A stretch of 64,000 bases of DNA from Saprospiraceae bacterium (lineage in GTDB: Bacteria; Bacteroidota; Bacteroidia; Chitinophagales; Saprospiraceae): contig JANQQI010000087.1 of the NCBI GenBank assembly GCA_028285085.1, positions 62,001-126,000 of the forward strand. The letters are read 5' to 3'. A program made the translations under genes and the position numbers. Below, in pieces: positions 28,676 through 39,146 of this stretch. A model generated the notes under the pieces. It was not told the DNA's origin, made no database searches, and saw only the letters and a program-made list of their open reading frames with translations. Numbering within the stretch: position 1 is the first letter of the stretch; each line of letters opens with the position of its first letter.

Positions 28676-31600
28676 TTATGAATAAGCAGATGGGCTAACG
28701 CCATACTCTTTTTTAAACTGGTCTCTAAAAGATTTCAGATCATTGTAACCTACCATGTAGGTTACATCTGAAACATTGTATTGCTTAGTTTTGAGGAGTT
28801 GGGCGGCCCTTTTCAATCGAATCGTTCGAATGATTTTGTTGGGAGATTCTCCAGTTAGGGCTTTTAGTTTTCGGTACAGTTGAATTCTGCTCATGTGGAC
28901 CGATTTAGCCAGCAGCTCTACGCTGAAATCGGAATTACCTAAATTCTTTTCGACAATAGATTTTATATTGGTTAGTAAGTCTTCATCCAAGGAGTTCATA
29001 ACGACTCCCGAAGGACTTAAATCAAAATTCTTAGCAAATTTCTCGCGCAACCGAAGTCTGGAATCAATTAGATTTTTTATTCTCGTGCGTAACAAATTCA
29101 TATTAAAAGGCTTGGTGACGTAATCGTCTGCGCCTGTTTCCAAACCATTAATTTTAAAGATTAAAGACGTCCTTGCGGTTAATAGAACCACCGGGATATG
29201 GCTGGTTGAAATATTCGTTTTTATCTTTCGACACAGTTCAATCCCATCCATCACTGGCATAGAAATATCGGCAATAATCAACTCCGGTAATTCTTTCTCG
29301 GCAGATTTCCATCCCTCTTCACCATTAGCAGCTTCCAATATTTCATGTGAAGCTTCCAGGTTTTCTTTTAAGTAATTTCGAATATCAGCGTTATCTTCTA
29401 CAATTAAAATCTTGGGGTTATTTGTAGCTGTTGATGGATCAACAGAAGCCACCTCAGCATGTTCAAAATGCACTTCATCCTCTGACACATCCGTAAGGAA
29501 GTAATTCGTCAACTCTTCACTATTTTTAAAGTCCCTTATTTTTTCCTTTTCAGAATAGTGCGCTTCGCCAAGTGGTAATCGAATTTTAAAGGTAGCGCCC
29601 TTCCCTTTCTCACTTTCCACTTCTATTTCACCGTGATGTGCTTTAATTATATTTTTAGTCAGTGCCAATCCAATGCCTGTCCCTCTTTTTTGAGAAACTA
29701 AATCATCTTCTATTTCGGCTTGATAAAAACGGTCAAAAATATAAGGAATTTGCTCGCTAGAAATCCCAACCCCTGTATCTTTTACGGCAAGAACAAAATG
29801 ATTTTCTTTATCAGAATCATAATAAAGTTGAACTTCAATTTGCCCGGGGCCAGGCGTAAATTTCAAGGCATTAGATAATAAATTAAATAATACCTTTTCC
29901 ATTTGATCCCGATCGTACCAAGCAATGATCTTTTTTTCTTTTGACAAAAATGTAATATCAACGCCTTGCCGATTAGCTATTCCTTTGAAAGATAAAATCA
30001 CTTCTTTGACAAACTTTGTAATATTACCCTCTGCGACTTTAAAATGCATTAAGCCAGATTCGCTTTTCCGAATATCAAGCAATTGATTAATCATAATCAA
30101 TAAGCGATTCGCATTGTTATACATTCGAATCATAGATTTATGCACCTTTTTTCCAAAAGCCTTCTCTTTTACGTATTGTTCCAGTGGACTAATCAAAAGC
30201 GTGAGGGGGGTACGAAGTTCATGGGAGATATTCGTAAAGAACTGAAGCTTCATTTTATTCACCTCTTCCAATTTATCTCTTTCTATTTTCTCTAATGCCA
30301 GGCGATGTCTCAGCTCGGCACGCACTTTGACGATCCGAATGACGCCATACACCAAGCCAATAACCAAAAGGGCATAAAGTACAAAAGCAGATGTTGTCAA
30401 CCAGAAAGGCGGCGTTATGGTCAATTTTAATTCAACCGGTTCGCTCCATACGCCATCGCCATTAGCCGCTCTGACCATAAATTTAAAATCCTTATAAGGC
30501 AAATTAGTATAATGGGCAATCCGTTCATCTGCATCAGTGAAGATCCAGTCCTCATTAAACCCTTCTAATTTATGAGCATATTTTATTTTTTGGGGTTCGC
30601 CAAACTGTAGACCAACGAATTCAAAAGCCAATACGTGATCCTGATGGGTAAGCGTCAAATCTTTGGTTTCAGAAATGGTTTTATTCAGAATTGTTCTGCC
30701 ATTCCCCAATGGTCCAACAGACACAGAATTATTAAATAATCTAAAGTCAGTGATAACTACCTTAGGAGGTGTCGAATCTACTTTTATATCTTCCGGCAGG
30801 AAATAATTCAGTCCTTCCGCTCCTCCAAACATTAAATAACCCGATGCGCTTTTAGCAGCTGATTCATCATAGAAAAAATTATCCTGCAGGCCGTCATTTG
30901 CATCAAAGTTTTTTACACTCAGTTCATTTTCATTAACGTTCAAACACGAAATCCCATTTATTGTACTCACCCAAATATTACTATTCTCATCACTTAGAAC
31001 CGATTGAATCACACTATTAGCTAAGCCATCTTTTTCTAGAAAATACTTAAATCGCTCTGTTTTTAAATCCAATAAGTTGAGTCCGTTTTCCGTACCAATC
31101 CACAGTTGTTCATTGGACTCCAACAAGAAGCTATTGATAAAACTATTACTTAAACCTCTCTCCTCTCCATTTTCATATTTGTATCTTTTAACCAAATCTA
31201 GTTTTTGTTCTTCCTGATCAAACCTCATTTTAACCACTCCTCCCCCACGCGTACCTACCCAGATATATTGCTGTCCATCTTGCTCTATTTCCATCAAGTG
31301 CACTAGCGGGAATTCTTTCAGGTTGAGGCTAAGGTCAGAGGTACTAGAATAATGTTTAAATGAGTTAGTTGCTTTTTCATATTGCCCCAGTCCTTTATCC
31401 CAATACCCTATCCAAATATCTCCATTCTTCGATTCTAAAAAAGACATCACATAATCGTCTTCCAGGACGTCTTCTTTTGTAAATTGTTGAAGCGCTTTTA
31501 TTTGCTTGCCGTCAGCTGGGATATCCGCTTCCTTAATTCGGATGACTCCCCCTCCATTTGTCGCAATCCAGAGCATACCATCTTCATCTACTATCATATT

Positions 31601-32902
31601 GGTAATGAAATTAGAGAATTCAGAATACAACGGCGTCGTGAGGGGATAATGTAAAATACCGGTTTCGTCTGGCTTGTCATCCTTTAAAGGCAAGAAGCTC
31701 AAGCCAGCACCATGCGTTCCAATCCAAAAGCCTGAGCGATCTTTAGATGGAATAATACAAGAAACGATATTATTGTTTTCTTCGTTAAAAGAATGAATGT
31801 TTCTAAATGGCTTTGCCTTTAAATTAAGATTATTCATCCCTTTCTCGGTCCCAATCCAAAGCACACCTGAACGATCAATGAATAAAGCTCTCACAACATT
31901 ATGCGTGATACTATTTCGGTCATTCGGATTAGGAAAGAATTGTAGGATATTACCATTATTGATATCTAAAACATTTAGACCATCATAAGTGGCGATCCAT
32001 AGGCGTTGTTCATAATCATCTTCTAAAATATCTGCAACAAAAGGGTGGCTAATGCTATTTTGCTGATTCGAATGATCAGCGTAATTTTCAACCTTTACCA
32101 TTGAAAGGTCATCTTCAAAGAACTGCACCTTTTTTAGTCCTATCGTTGTAGCAATCCAAAGCGTATTCGGCTGATATTTTGAAATCACAATTTTGTACAC
32201 AAAATTATGTCGCAAATAATTATCGTCCTGGACATTCGTTGGCGCAAGATCATAGCGAATAAAGTAATCTTTATTCCCGTTTTTTCCTTTTATTAATCGA
32301 TTTAAACCGACTTCACTGCCCACCCATAAGCCACCATCTGCAGCTGGAATGACCTTATTGATGTAGTTATGACTTAAGGTCCGTTCATCGGTTTCTGATC
32401 GCTGGAAATGAAGAAAGTTTTTAGTTGCAAAATCAAAACGATTTAAACCATTTTCAGTACCAATCCAAAGCATCCCACTTTTATCTTCCCCAATAGTCCA
32501 GACATTATTATTGCTCAGGCTATTGACGTTCTCTGGATCATTTACATACTGAATAAACTCATCAGTTTCTGGAATGTATTGATAAAAGCCCGTATAGTTC
32601 GTTCCAATCCATAGTCGTTGTCGGCTGTCTTCAAACAGACAGGTAATTTTGTTACTCTTCAACCCCTTAAAATCTCCCGGCTCTTGTTTGTAGGTTTTCA
32701 CGGTATAGCCGTCGTATCTTTTCAGCCCTGACCAAGTAGCCACCCATAGAAACCCACGATGATCCTGCAGAATATCATTGACGGAATTGTCTGTCCAACC
32801 TATCTCAGAAGGTAGCGTCTCAAAGGCAAAGTTTGTCCCTTGGGAATAAGTCCATATTGGACTCAAAGCCAAACACAAGAAAACGATAATCTCTTTCCAC
32901 AT
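28676..32902 (-). CDS. hybrid two-component system regulator (HTCS)
   Basis: 1408 aa; two-component propeller repeats (GMLWIGTENGLNRFD), Y_Y_Y domain, HisKA FFTNISHELRTPLTLLISPLEQ, HATPase_c, receiver LIVEDNADIRNYLKENL, AraC HTH VSDVTYMVGYNDLKSFRDQFKKEYGVSPSAY. Confidence 0.96.
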   Translation of the reverse strand: MWKEIIVFLCLALSPIWTYSQGTNFAFETLPSEIGWTDNSVNDILQDHRGFLWVATWSGLKRYDGYTVKTYKQEPGDFKGLKSNKITCLFEDSRQRLWIGTNYTGFYQYIPETDEFIQYVNDPENVNSLSNNNVWTIGEDKSGMLWIGTENGLNRFDFATKNFLHFQRSETDERTLSHNYINKVIPAADGGLWVGSEVGLNRLIKGKNGNKDYFIRYDLAPTNVQDDNYLRHNFVYKIVISKYQPNTLWIATTIGLKKVQFFEDDLSMVKVENYADHSNQQNSISHPFVADILEDDYEQRLWIATYDGLNVLDINNGNILQFFPNPNDRNSITHNVVRALFIDRSGVLWIGTEKGMNNLNLKAKPFRNIHSFNEENNNIVSCIIPSKDRSGFWIGTHGAGLSFLPLKDDKPDETGILHYPLTTPLYSEFSNFITNMIVDEDGMLWIATNGGGVIRIKEADIPADGKQIKALQQFTKEDVLEDDYVMSFLESKNGDIWIGYWDKGLGQYEKATNSFKHYSSTSDLSLNLKEFPLVHLMEIEQDGQQYIWVGTRGGGVVKMRFDQEEQKLDLVKRYKYENGEERGLSNSFINSFLLESNEQLWIGTENGLNLLDLKTERFKYFLEKDGLANSVIQSVLSDENSNIWVSTINGISCLNVNENELSVKNFDANDGLQDNFFYDESAAKSASGYLMFGGAEGLNYFLPEDIKVDSTPPKVVITDFRLFNNSVSVGPLGNGRTILNKTISETKDLTLTHQDHVLAFEFVGLQFGEPQKIKYAHKLEGFNEDWIFTDADERIAHYTNLPYKDFKFMVRAANGDGVWSEPVELKLTITPPFWLTTSAFVLYALLVIGLVYGVIRIVKVRAELRHRLALEKIERDKLEEVNKMKLQFFTNISHELRTPLTLLISPLEQYVKEKAFGKKVHKSMIRMYNNANRLLIMINQLLDIRKSESGLMHFKVAEGNITKFVKEVILSFKGIANRQGVDITFLSKEKKIIAWYDRDQMEKVLFNLLSNALKFTPGPGQIEVQLYYDSDKENHFVLAVKDTGVGISSEQIPYIFDRFYQAEIEDDLVSQKRGTGIGLALTKNIIKAHHGEIEVESEKGKGATFKIRLPLGEAHYSEKEKIRDFKNSEELTNYFLTDVSEDEVHFEHAEVASVDPSTATNNPKILIVEDNADIRNYLKENLEASHEILEAANGEEGWKSAEKELPELIIADISMPVMDGIELCRKIKTNISTSHIPVVLLTARTSLIFKINGLETGADDYVTKPFNMNLLRTRIKNLIDSRLRLREKFAKNFDLSPSGVVMNSLDEDLLTNIKSIVEKNLGNSDFSVELLAKSVHMSRIQLYRKLKALTGESPNKIIRTIRLKRAAQLLKTKQYNVSDVTYMVGYNDLKSFRDQFKKEYGVSPSAYS

Positions 32903-33203
32903 ACGAGACGCACGATTTTAGATTAATCCAAATTTAGTGAGAACCTGTTTAAATTTTATAATTTCTATGTAACAAACAGGTAGGTCAACGCAGCGGGGAA
33001 GCGTATGAGAAAGAATGGGCCATATCTCCTTCTGCTAGGTGCGAGATGTAAACACGCTGCATCTTTTCAGATAAATTTACGTAGGTGTTCCAAAGGGATA
33101 GGTTGCTTAGGGTGGAAATCATCAGTTTACTGCTTTTGCAAAAGTTCTGATCCTCTCGAAGTACATTTTAAAACGACTTTGTAGTCAATTTATCTAATGT
33201 GTC

Positions 33204-33947
33204 ATGTTTCAAAAATACAAAACGCCTACTTTTCTGTTTATCATCATCACTTGCTCTTTCTTGCTGGCTTTGCCAGATGTAAAGTACAACCAGTACCTAA
33301 CGGACGAAGATTCCTGGATTGAAAACATCAGCGCTATTGCATTTTTGGTGGCGGCAATATTATTCTTTATTTGTTTTTGGCATTCAAAAGGAAAAGGAAA
33401 TCGATTTTGGCGATGGACCACGAACAGAAATATCTTTTACCTCCTGATCGGTTTGTTATTCTTTGTCGCTTTTGGAGAAGAAATCAGCTGGGGGCAAAGA
33501 ATCTTTGGCTGGGCAACGCCAGAAGCCTTAGCTGAGATCAATTATCAGCAAGAAACCAATATCCATAATCTGGATTTCTTTACGTTCAAAGATGAAGCAG
33601 GCGACAAATGGTGGTCGTTTTTACTGGTTTTAAATGCGGGTCGCCTTTTCTTCTATTTCTGGTTCAGCTTTATGGTCCTGATGCCTCTGGCTTATCGGTG
33701 GTCAAAATATTTCCAGCGACTTTTTGATCAAATCAATATCCCAATAGCTCCTCTTTGGACAGGTCTGCTGATGATCGCAACACTGGTTCTTTCAAAGGTT
33801 TATAAAATTATTCTAGGGGCTGATCAATACAGCGAAAGCATAGATGAAATCATGGAAGGCAATTATGCTCTACTCATCGCCGTGTTGGCTATTCAGTTTT
33901 ACAAAGAGACACAGCCAAATTCAGCGGTGCAGATGATGCAGGGGTAA
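33204..33947 (+). CDS. polytopic membrane protein of unknown function
   Basis: 247 aa with several hydrophobic helices; FVAFGEEISWGQRIFGW motif. Confidence 0.7.
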   Translation: MFQKYKTPTFLFIIITCSFLLALPDVKYNQYLTDEDSWIENISAIAFLVAAILFFICFWHSKGKGNRFWRWTTNRNIFYLLIGLLFFVAFGEEISWGQRIFGWATPEALAEINYQQETNIHNLDFFTFKDEAGDKWWSFLLVLNAGRLFFYFWFSFMVLMPLAYRWSKYFQRLFDQINIPIAPLWTGLLMIATLVLSKVYKIILGADQYSESIDEIMEGNYALLIAVLAIQFYKETQPNSAVQMMQG

Positions 33948-33996
33948 AGAAAAGAAAGTGGCATCATTAAACCATAGTTGACTACTCAAAAAAAGC

Positions 33997-34072
33997 AACC
34001 TGTCCAACTTTAAGGCACGACTACAAAAACAAAAATGCTTCGTATTCGAGTTGACTAATCATTGGACAGGTT
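33997..34072. repeat. inverted repeat in convergent intergenic space
   Basis: Perfect 11-bp arms AACCTGTCCAA (33997-34007) and TTGGACAGGTT (34062-34072). Confidence 0.7.
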
Positions 34073-34084
34073 ATACTTATATTA

Positions 34085-36100
34085 TTATCTTCTTGAAATA
34101 ACTATTTTCTCCTGGAATATGCCGTAATTGGTTTTAAACCATACGTAATAAATGCCATCATTTAAATGATGCTCAATCATCCATTCTTTTTTAAAGAAGC
34201 CGTCTTCAACATTTTCTTCTGCAAAAGATTTCACCAATCTACCATCAGCACTGTATACCTCAATACTAATCGATAAATTGTTGTCTGTATTTAATTCAAA
34301 ATTCAAGATTTCTGATCCTGGATTAGGATAAACACGAGGGATAGGTTTGGTATCTAAGCTATTATTTTTAAACGTCCCCTCTGAATCATTTTGCAGCATC
34401 CCTCTTGGGAAACATCCTATCCCAAAACTGAAACACATCGCCGGAGACCACTCAGAAACGGACCCATCTTTGCAAATGGCTCGTACGCGCCAGGAATAAC
34501 AGAAAAGGCCAATTGAAATAGGGACTTGATATTGAGTTCCGGTGACATAAACAGGGGGTTGAGTTTCACCCGGTATAGCATCGCAGCAGGACGGATCATT
34601 TGGGGTGATTTCTATTTCATAGTTCGCATTAGGTACGCTTCCCCAGGAAAATGTAACATTGCCATTACCCGCGCTACAATCTAAATTAGTTGGCGTTTCA
34701 CAACCTTTTTCACAGCAATCTCCGACCACCTCAAAGGTTTTTTCGGCTGAGCAAATACCGCCATCCGAAATGGTAACCGAGTAGGAGCCCTCACTGAGCT
34801 GTAAGAGTACACTGGTATTGCCTTGGGATACTTCAATGGCCGTACTCCCCGGAGGCAAACTCCAGTTAAAAGAGAGATTTTCGGCGCCTGCACATTCCAG
34901 TAAAATAAAGCCATAATCACCTTCTTCCGCACAGGCCGTTAGATCGGTAGTGATTTCGCAAACATCAAAATCATCACAATTTTCACAAGTAAATCTTCTA
35001 TTCCATACGCGTTGTTCATCGGCAGCACTAGAAGATTGACTGCCAATAACGACATACCGACAAGAATGCGTAGCAATTCCTGTAATAAAATTATTGGGAA
35101 TACCGTGGATATAAGTTCCTATGACGGCATCACTGGCATCAAGGATTTGACCATTAACGGTACTGCCGTTATTGTGCCACGCCAAATAAAGTTGGTTATT
35201 ATCATCCGCATCAACGGCTGCGTTTGAGGTAAAAGTGGCAGGAATTGGAGTCGTTGATTTTGGTGTACCATTATCGTTTCTAATCAGTAATTCGGTTGTT
35301 CCACTTCCACTAGTGATCAGGGCGACTTCACCATTTGGTCGCAAGGCAATAGGATCAACGCTAAAGGTTTTATTAATCGAGAAAGGTCCGACGGAAGCAC
35401 TCAAACTAGAACCTACAATATCATATTTTCTAAAATTATGATTGCTTGTTCTGGAGTAAGCAATGGCAATTTCATTACCTCTCACATCGACATGGTGCGA
35501 AAAGAATTCTGTTCCTGAAGACACGGTAGTCTGAGCGAGTAAGGTAAAACTTGAGTTATACAACCTTAGCAGGGTGTTATTGCTGGTATTGGTGTAGAAT
35601 ACGACAAAATCCCCGTTAGATTTAACATCAATATCATACTGGCAAGATTGATCAATCTGTCCTAAGTTTAAAGTCCCCCCTACTTGGGTACCAGAAGAGT
35701 TATATCTTCTAACTCTTAAATAATAATTAGTTCCCGAAAAGCTGACCTTACTATCATAAATCACATACGCATCTCCTTGATCGTCAAGGCCAACCTGAGG
35801 TGAATTCAAAGTGTTGTTATAATCCACTTCAATATCTCCGGTTAGTGGCGTCCCATCTTCATTAAAAAGTCTTAAAATGGTGCTTTCGGTATTCAAGCCT
35901 AAAAAAGGTTCCTTGGTCCAGACAATGGCATAATCATTACTTGAATTAATGGCCACATCTGGCCTTGCACCACTTGCTCCAAAGTCATCCAAATCAGCAT
36001 TAGAAATTTCCGCTGGCCCCAAAGGGGTTTGAGCATAGGTAAGCAAACTCATCCCAAACAAAAGGCAAGTTAGCATGATTTTAAAGGGTCCAATTTTCAT
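34085..36100 (-). CDS. secreted T9SS-sorted protein with fibronectin-like region
   Basis: 671 aa; signal peptide; CETPTNLDCSAGNGNVTFSWGSVPNANYEIEI; C-terminal RVYPNPGSEILNFEL...NDGIYYVWFKTNYGIFQEKIVISRR. Confidence 0.8.
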   Translation of the reverse strand: MKIGPFKIMLTCLLFGMSLLTYAQTPLGPAEISNADLDDFGASGARPDVAINSSNDYAIVWTKEPFLGLNTESTILRLFNEDGTPLTGDIEVDYNNTLNSPQVGLDDQGDAYVIYDSKVSFSGTNYYLRVRRYNSSGTQVGGTLNLGQIDQSCQYDIDVKSNGDFVVFYTNTSNNTLLRLYNSSFTLLAQTTVSSGTEFFSHHVDVRGNEIAIAYSRTSNHNFRKYDIVGSSLSASVGPFSINKTFSVDPIALRPNGEVALITSGSGTTELLIRNDNGTPKSTTPIPATFTSNAAVDADDNNQLYLAWHNNGSTVNGQILDASDAVIGTYIHGIPNNFITGIATHSCRYVVIGSQSSSAADEQRVWNRRFTCENCDDFDVCEITTDLTACAEEGDYGFILLECAGAENLSFNWSLPPGSTAIEVSQGNTSVLLQLSEGSYSVTISDGGICSAEKTFEVVGDCCEKGCETPTNLDCSAGNGNVTFSWGSVPNANYEIEITPNDPSCCDAIPGETQPPVYVTGTQYQVPISIGLFCYSWRVRAICKDGSVSEWSPAMCFSFGIGCFPRGMLQNDSEGTFKNNSLDTKPIPRVYPNPGSEILNFELNTDNNLSISIEVYSADGRLVKSFAEENVEDGFFKKEWMIEHHLNDGIYYVWFKTNYGIFQEKIVISRR

Positions 36101-36331
36101 AATTTTTTGTTTTAAATAATTCCTACTCTATTACAGGCTTTTCGGAATCCGCCTTTGAATAATAAAAACCAATAAAAAGGGATCTTAAAAGCTTTTTGAT
36201 CAATTCTTGCGGTAGTGCACAGCTATCAAGACAAAGCGAGCGTACACTGGGGAACGTTACTCCCGCTTTGGCTCAACTGGTGCTCATTTTTCAGCAGCAG
36301 CCATGCGGGAGACCTATCCAATAGCGTATCG

Positions 36332-36822
36332 CAGCTATTGAACATCGTATAATATCACATCTTGTTCAATCAAGTGGAAGGTAGATAAGCGTCCTAAGCT
36401 TATAGTTGAGTTAAATGGACCGAGTGAGCTAAATATTTTTTGATCAGATGAAGCTTCAAAACCGGAGTGATGCCGGACATCATAAGCGAGTCCGCAGAAA
36501 GCAGAGATTTTGAAATCGATATCTGGCCGAAAAAGATAACGCCGTGGTTGGTTTAATTTAACCGAAATGCAAGCCGCTGTATTTATGGGGGCATAATGGC
36601 ACTACCCCCGCTTTAGGGTCTGAAAATGGCTTGTATGCTGCGCTTACTGTTTTGACCTCTGTCTTAACCTTCGAATCCCCCCTAGCGGGGTTAGTACTGT
36701 CAAAAGTACCCAGTTAAGATAGTAAGGAGTTTCGGGTATCACAAACTATAACAGTCTTTTCTTAGTATTGGCTTGGGGCGGGAGGCGTTATTGAGCTTTC
36801 GGGTGTTCTGCTTTTCTGCTGT
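36332..36822. repeat. dispersed ~490-bp repeat, copy A (carries tyrosine-recombinase C-terminal relic on minus strand)
   Basis: Aligned by eye to 52161-52647; the core GCTAAATATTTTTTGATCAGATGAAG...GGGTATCACAAACTATA is nearly identical. Confidence 0.85.
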
Positions 36823-37162
36823 AAAACTCCCAAGAAGTTTCTGCTCCACGCTTCCAAACCTTCTCGGCCTCTTGATGATGTCAAAGTAAATCATTAAATG
36901 AATGATAGCCTACCCGACTACCGATTTATTTACCAACGAATACTCAATGAAAAGAAAATCAAAAAAGGCACCCATAATCAGCTGGAAGAATAGACATGGG
37001 AGAGATGGGTAATTAGTTGCGCATAAACAGACATTGTACGGCATTATAAAAAGAGATCCCCTCAAGTAATACATTTTCAGCTACAATAATCACGGATTCG
37101 GCTACGCAGCTTATTTCATAAGGGCCCACCTTTGTGATATCATTTAATTAAAAAAACAAATA

Positions 37163-38029
37163 ATGAATTTATCAGGAAAAACAGTTGTCGTAACGGGTTC
37201 AAATACAGGCATAGGATATGAAACTGCTTTGGACTTGTATCAAAAAGGTGCTAAAGTATATGTAGCTTGTCGCAATGATAAGAAAGCCTTGAATGCCATA
37301 GAAAGGATGAAAGCCCAGAACGGATCAGGTGAATTGGTTTTTAGTCACCTCGATTTGGCAAGTCTTAATTCTGTAAGACACTTTTCAGAAAGCGTATTGG
37401 AAAAAGAATCAAAGCTCGATTTATTGATTAACAACGCAGGAGTTATGATTCCGCCACCTGCAAAAACCGAGGATGGTTTTGAGATTCAATTTGGGATAAA
37501 CTTCATTGGTCATTTTGCGCTTACGGGGCATTTATTCAATATATTAGAAGCTACAACGGGTTCGAGAGTGGTTACGCTAAGTAGTATTGCACATCGGGGA
37601 GCGCGTATTGATTTTGATAATTTCCGATTGGAAAAACCGTATAGCAACTGGAGAGAATATGGACAGAGCAAATTGGCAGATATAATTTTTGCCCTTGAAT
37701 TTGACAAAAGATTAAGGAACAATGGTTGCCAAATGATGTCATTGGCTGCTCACCCAGGATTTAGTAAAACCGATTTACAGGTTCACATGGACAGAGATAT
37801 GCTTGCATCACTTGATTTAATGACTGCCAAAGAAGGTGCCCAACCCACCTTAGCGGCTTGCTTGCGAGAAGATGCCAAAGGCGGACAGTACTGGGGACCA
37901 GACGGACCGAAAGAACAAAAAGGCAAACCGGCTTTAGCAAAAATTGATGCCGCAGCTTTAGATGAAAACCTAAATGCTAAATTATGGGATTGGGCGAAAG
38001 CAGAAACGGGAGCCAATTTTCCCTTTTAG
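37163..38029 (+). CDS. short-chain dehydrogenase/reductase (SDR)
   Basis: GKTVVVTGSNTGIGYETA (TGxxxGIG), LLINNAGVM (NNAG), YGQSKLADI (YxxxK). Confidence 0.92.
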   Translation: MNLSGKTVVVTGSNTGIGYETALDLYQKGAKVYVACRNDKKALNAIERMKAQNGSGELVFSHLDLASLNSVRHFSESVLEKESKLDLLINNAGVMIPPPAKTEDGFEIQFGINFIGHFALTGHLFNILEATTGSRVVTLSSIAHRGARIDFDNFRLEKPYSNWREYGQSKLADIIFALEFDKRLRNNGCQMMSLAAHPGFSKTDLQVHMDRDMLASLDLMTAKEGAQPTLAACLREDAKGGQYWGPDGPKEQKGKPALAKIDAAALDENLNAKLWDWAKAETGANFPF

Positions 38030-38055
38030 AGCAACAAATACTTTAAACAGATAAT

Positions 38056-39117
38056 ATGTACACCAAGAATGTTTATAACGTAAAAGACATGGTGATATGG
38101 ACTCGTTTTGAGACCTTCCTCTTCGTCATGTTGGTGACGATAATAGTAGCATTATATTATTCCTTTGACCTACAATGGTTAAAAATTCCATGGACGCCAT
38201 TAGCATTGATAGGTACGGCTGTTGCTTTTGTCATTGGGTTTCAAAATAATTCTGCTTACGGAAGAATATGGGAGGCTCGCAAAATTTGGGGTGGCATTGT
38301 GAATACGTCCAGAACGTTTGGAATGTTTGTTCAAGATATGGTAACCAATGAACACATTGCAGAAAAAATGTCCAAAGAAGCATTAAACAAAGAGGTCAAG
38401 ATACTGACTTACCGACATATCGCGTGGATGACAGCATTAAGACATGCGATGAGAAGCTCCAAGCCTTGGGAAACCGTGATGACCGAAAAGGCAAACCGGC
38501 AATGGGCAGAGATGATAAAGCCGCCAGAATTGCAATCCAATGTCGAAGTTGATTTGAAGCCATACCTCTCGGATGAAGATATGGCGTACGTAATGAGTAA
38601 GAACAACAAACAAACGGCACTGCTTTATTTACAATCTCATCATCTAAGACATCTCAAAGAAAAAGGAATGGTTTGGGAGTTTTCGTTTTTAGAACTTGAA
38701 AATGTATTAAAAGAATTATTCACTTTGCAAGGTAAGTCGGAGCGGATTAAAAACTTCCCATATCCCAGACAATTTGCGACGCTGAACCATTATTTTATGT
38801 GGATTTTTATATTGCTACTTCCTTTAGCAATAGTACCCCAATTTGCAGAAATTGGGGCAGAGATTAATCCAATTAATCCGATCGCAGGTTCCCTTTTTAT
38901 ATGGCTTTCTATTCCTTTTTACGTAGCCGTTGCCTGGGTTTTCCATACTATGGAAAGAATAGGGCGAACCGGTGAAAATCCTTTTGAGGGTTCTGCCAAT
39001 GATGTTCCTATATCATCAATTGCTAGGGGAATTGAAATTGATTTAAGACAAAATCTCGGAGAATCATCGGAAGAGATTCCAAGTCAATTCCCAGTCATTT
39101 ATAATATTCAAATGTAA
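38056..39117 (+). CDS. bestrophin-like (RFP-TM) chloride channel family protein
   Basis: 353 aa; FVIGFQNNSAYGRIWEARKIWGGIVNTSRTF and ENPFEGSANDVPISSIARGIEIDLRQNL. Confidence 0.85.
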   Translation: MYTKNVYNVKDMVIWTRFETFLFVMLVTIIVALYYSFDLQWLKIPWTPLALIGTAVAFVIGFQNNSAYGRIWEARKIWGGIVNTSRTFGMFVQDMVTNEHIAEKMSKEALNKEVKILTYRHIAWMTALRHAMRSSKPWETVMTEKANRQWAEMIKPPELQSNVEVDLKPYLSDEDMAYVMSKNNKQTALLYLQSHHLRHLKEKGMVWEFSFLELENVLKELFTLQGKSERIKNFPYPRQFATLNHYFMWIFILLLPLAIVPQFAEIGAEINPINPIAGSLFIWLSIPFYVAVAWVFHTMERIGRTGENPFEGSANDVPISSIARGIEIDLRQNLGESSEEIPSQFPVIYNIQM

Positions 39118-39146
39118 AAATTATTTCATCAGCTAAATCGTAGAAA

